Below are positions 63,977-64,000 of a DNA stretch of 64,000 nt, in pieces. The first letter of the stretch is position 1. Every line of letters begins with the position of its first letter. The notes below the pieces were generated by a model. That model had not been told where the DNA came from and did not search any database. It was given only the letters and a program-made list of their open reading frames with translations. Source of the DNA: Arthrobacter roseus (GTDB taxonomy: Bacteria > Actinomycetota > Actinomycetes > Actinomycetales > Micrococcaceae). Both the position numbers and the translations under genes were made by a program. The DNA lies in NCBI RefSeq assembly GCF_016907875.1, contig NZ_JAFBCU010000001.1, forward strand, positions 1,116,001-1,180,000. Direction: 5' to 3'.

Positions 63977-64000
63977 TGCCCTATTGCGAGTGGTTCAGCA

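Overview
The window is a chromosomal segment of a high-GC Gram-positive bacterium, most likely an Arthrobacter-like member of the Micrococcaceae. The grounds are actinobacterial gene order and the mycothiol enzyme Mca. Other grounds are frequent GTG/TTG starts, TANNNT -10 boxes placed for leaderless transcription, and lipoprotein and secreted-protein styles typical of the group. I see no rRNA, CRISPR array, insertion sequence, phage or plasmid gene. Coding density is high and no gene-free stretch exceeds about 235 bases.

Layout. 0-2.9 kb: end of an upstream gene, a Stealth-type sugar-phosphate transferase and a PRC-barrel stress protein. 2.9-10.8 kb: TauE/SafE exporter, DUF6350 membrane protein, purN, a CorA transporter, a lipoprotein, purH and icd. 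10.9-18.3 kb: an accessory zone with a Gfo/Idh oxidoreductase, two tandem secreted chymotrypsin-fold proteases, and a ROK-regulated sugar ABC importer. 18.4-22.7 kb: gamma-carbonic anhydrase, purU, an acetyltransferase, glyA and folD. 22.8-27 kb: an ABC-2 exporter and a CHRD protein/class F sortase pair. 27-31.1 kb: small membrane protein, exonuclease III, trpS, a 2H phosphoesterase and a YihY protein. 31.1-35.4 kb: alpha/beta hydrolase and sdhCDAB. 35.6-38 kb: mannose-1-phosphate guanylyltransferase and an M20 amidohydrolase. 38.2-48.1 kb: a nucleoside importer followed by cdd, deoA, a DedA protein, add and mazG. 48.2-54.9 kb: eno, ftsB-like, DUF501, ppx, a mycosin-like protease and ndh. 55 kb: a tRNA with anticodon UAA. 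55.2-64 kb: Bax1/YccA protein, AI-2E transporter, ilvA, rhomboid, greA, DUF4307, mca, a small membrane protein and a DUF255 thioredoxin-domain protein.

How the genes work together. PurN, PurH, PurU, GlyA and FolD supply or use folate one-carbon units for purine synthesis. Icd, Sdh and Ndh feed the TCA cycle and respiration. The bmpA-type importer with cytidine deaminase, pyrimidine phosphorylase and adenosine deaminase forms a nucleoside scavenging unit. Several blocks (mazG-eno-ftsB-DUF501-ppx, greA-DUF4307-mca-small membrane protein-DUF255, DUF6350-purN-purH, sdh near cdd/deoA/add) match gene orders I know from Mycobacterium, so much of the window is conserved actinobacterial backbone. The less ordinary material is the sortase/CHRD pair, the unusual proteases, the short UAA tRNA and the very regular leaderless promoters, two pairs of which are packed back to back.
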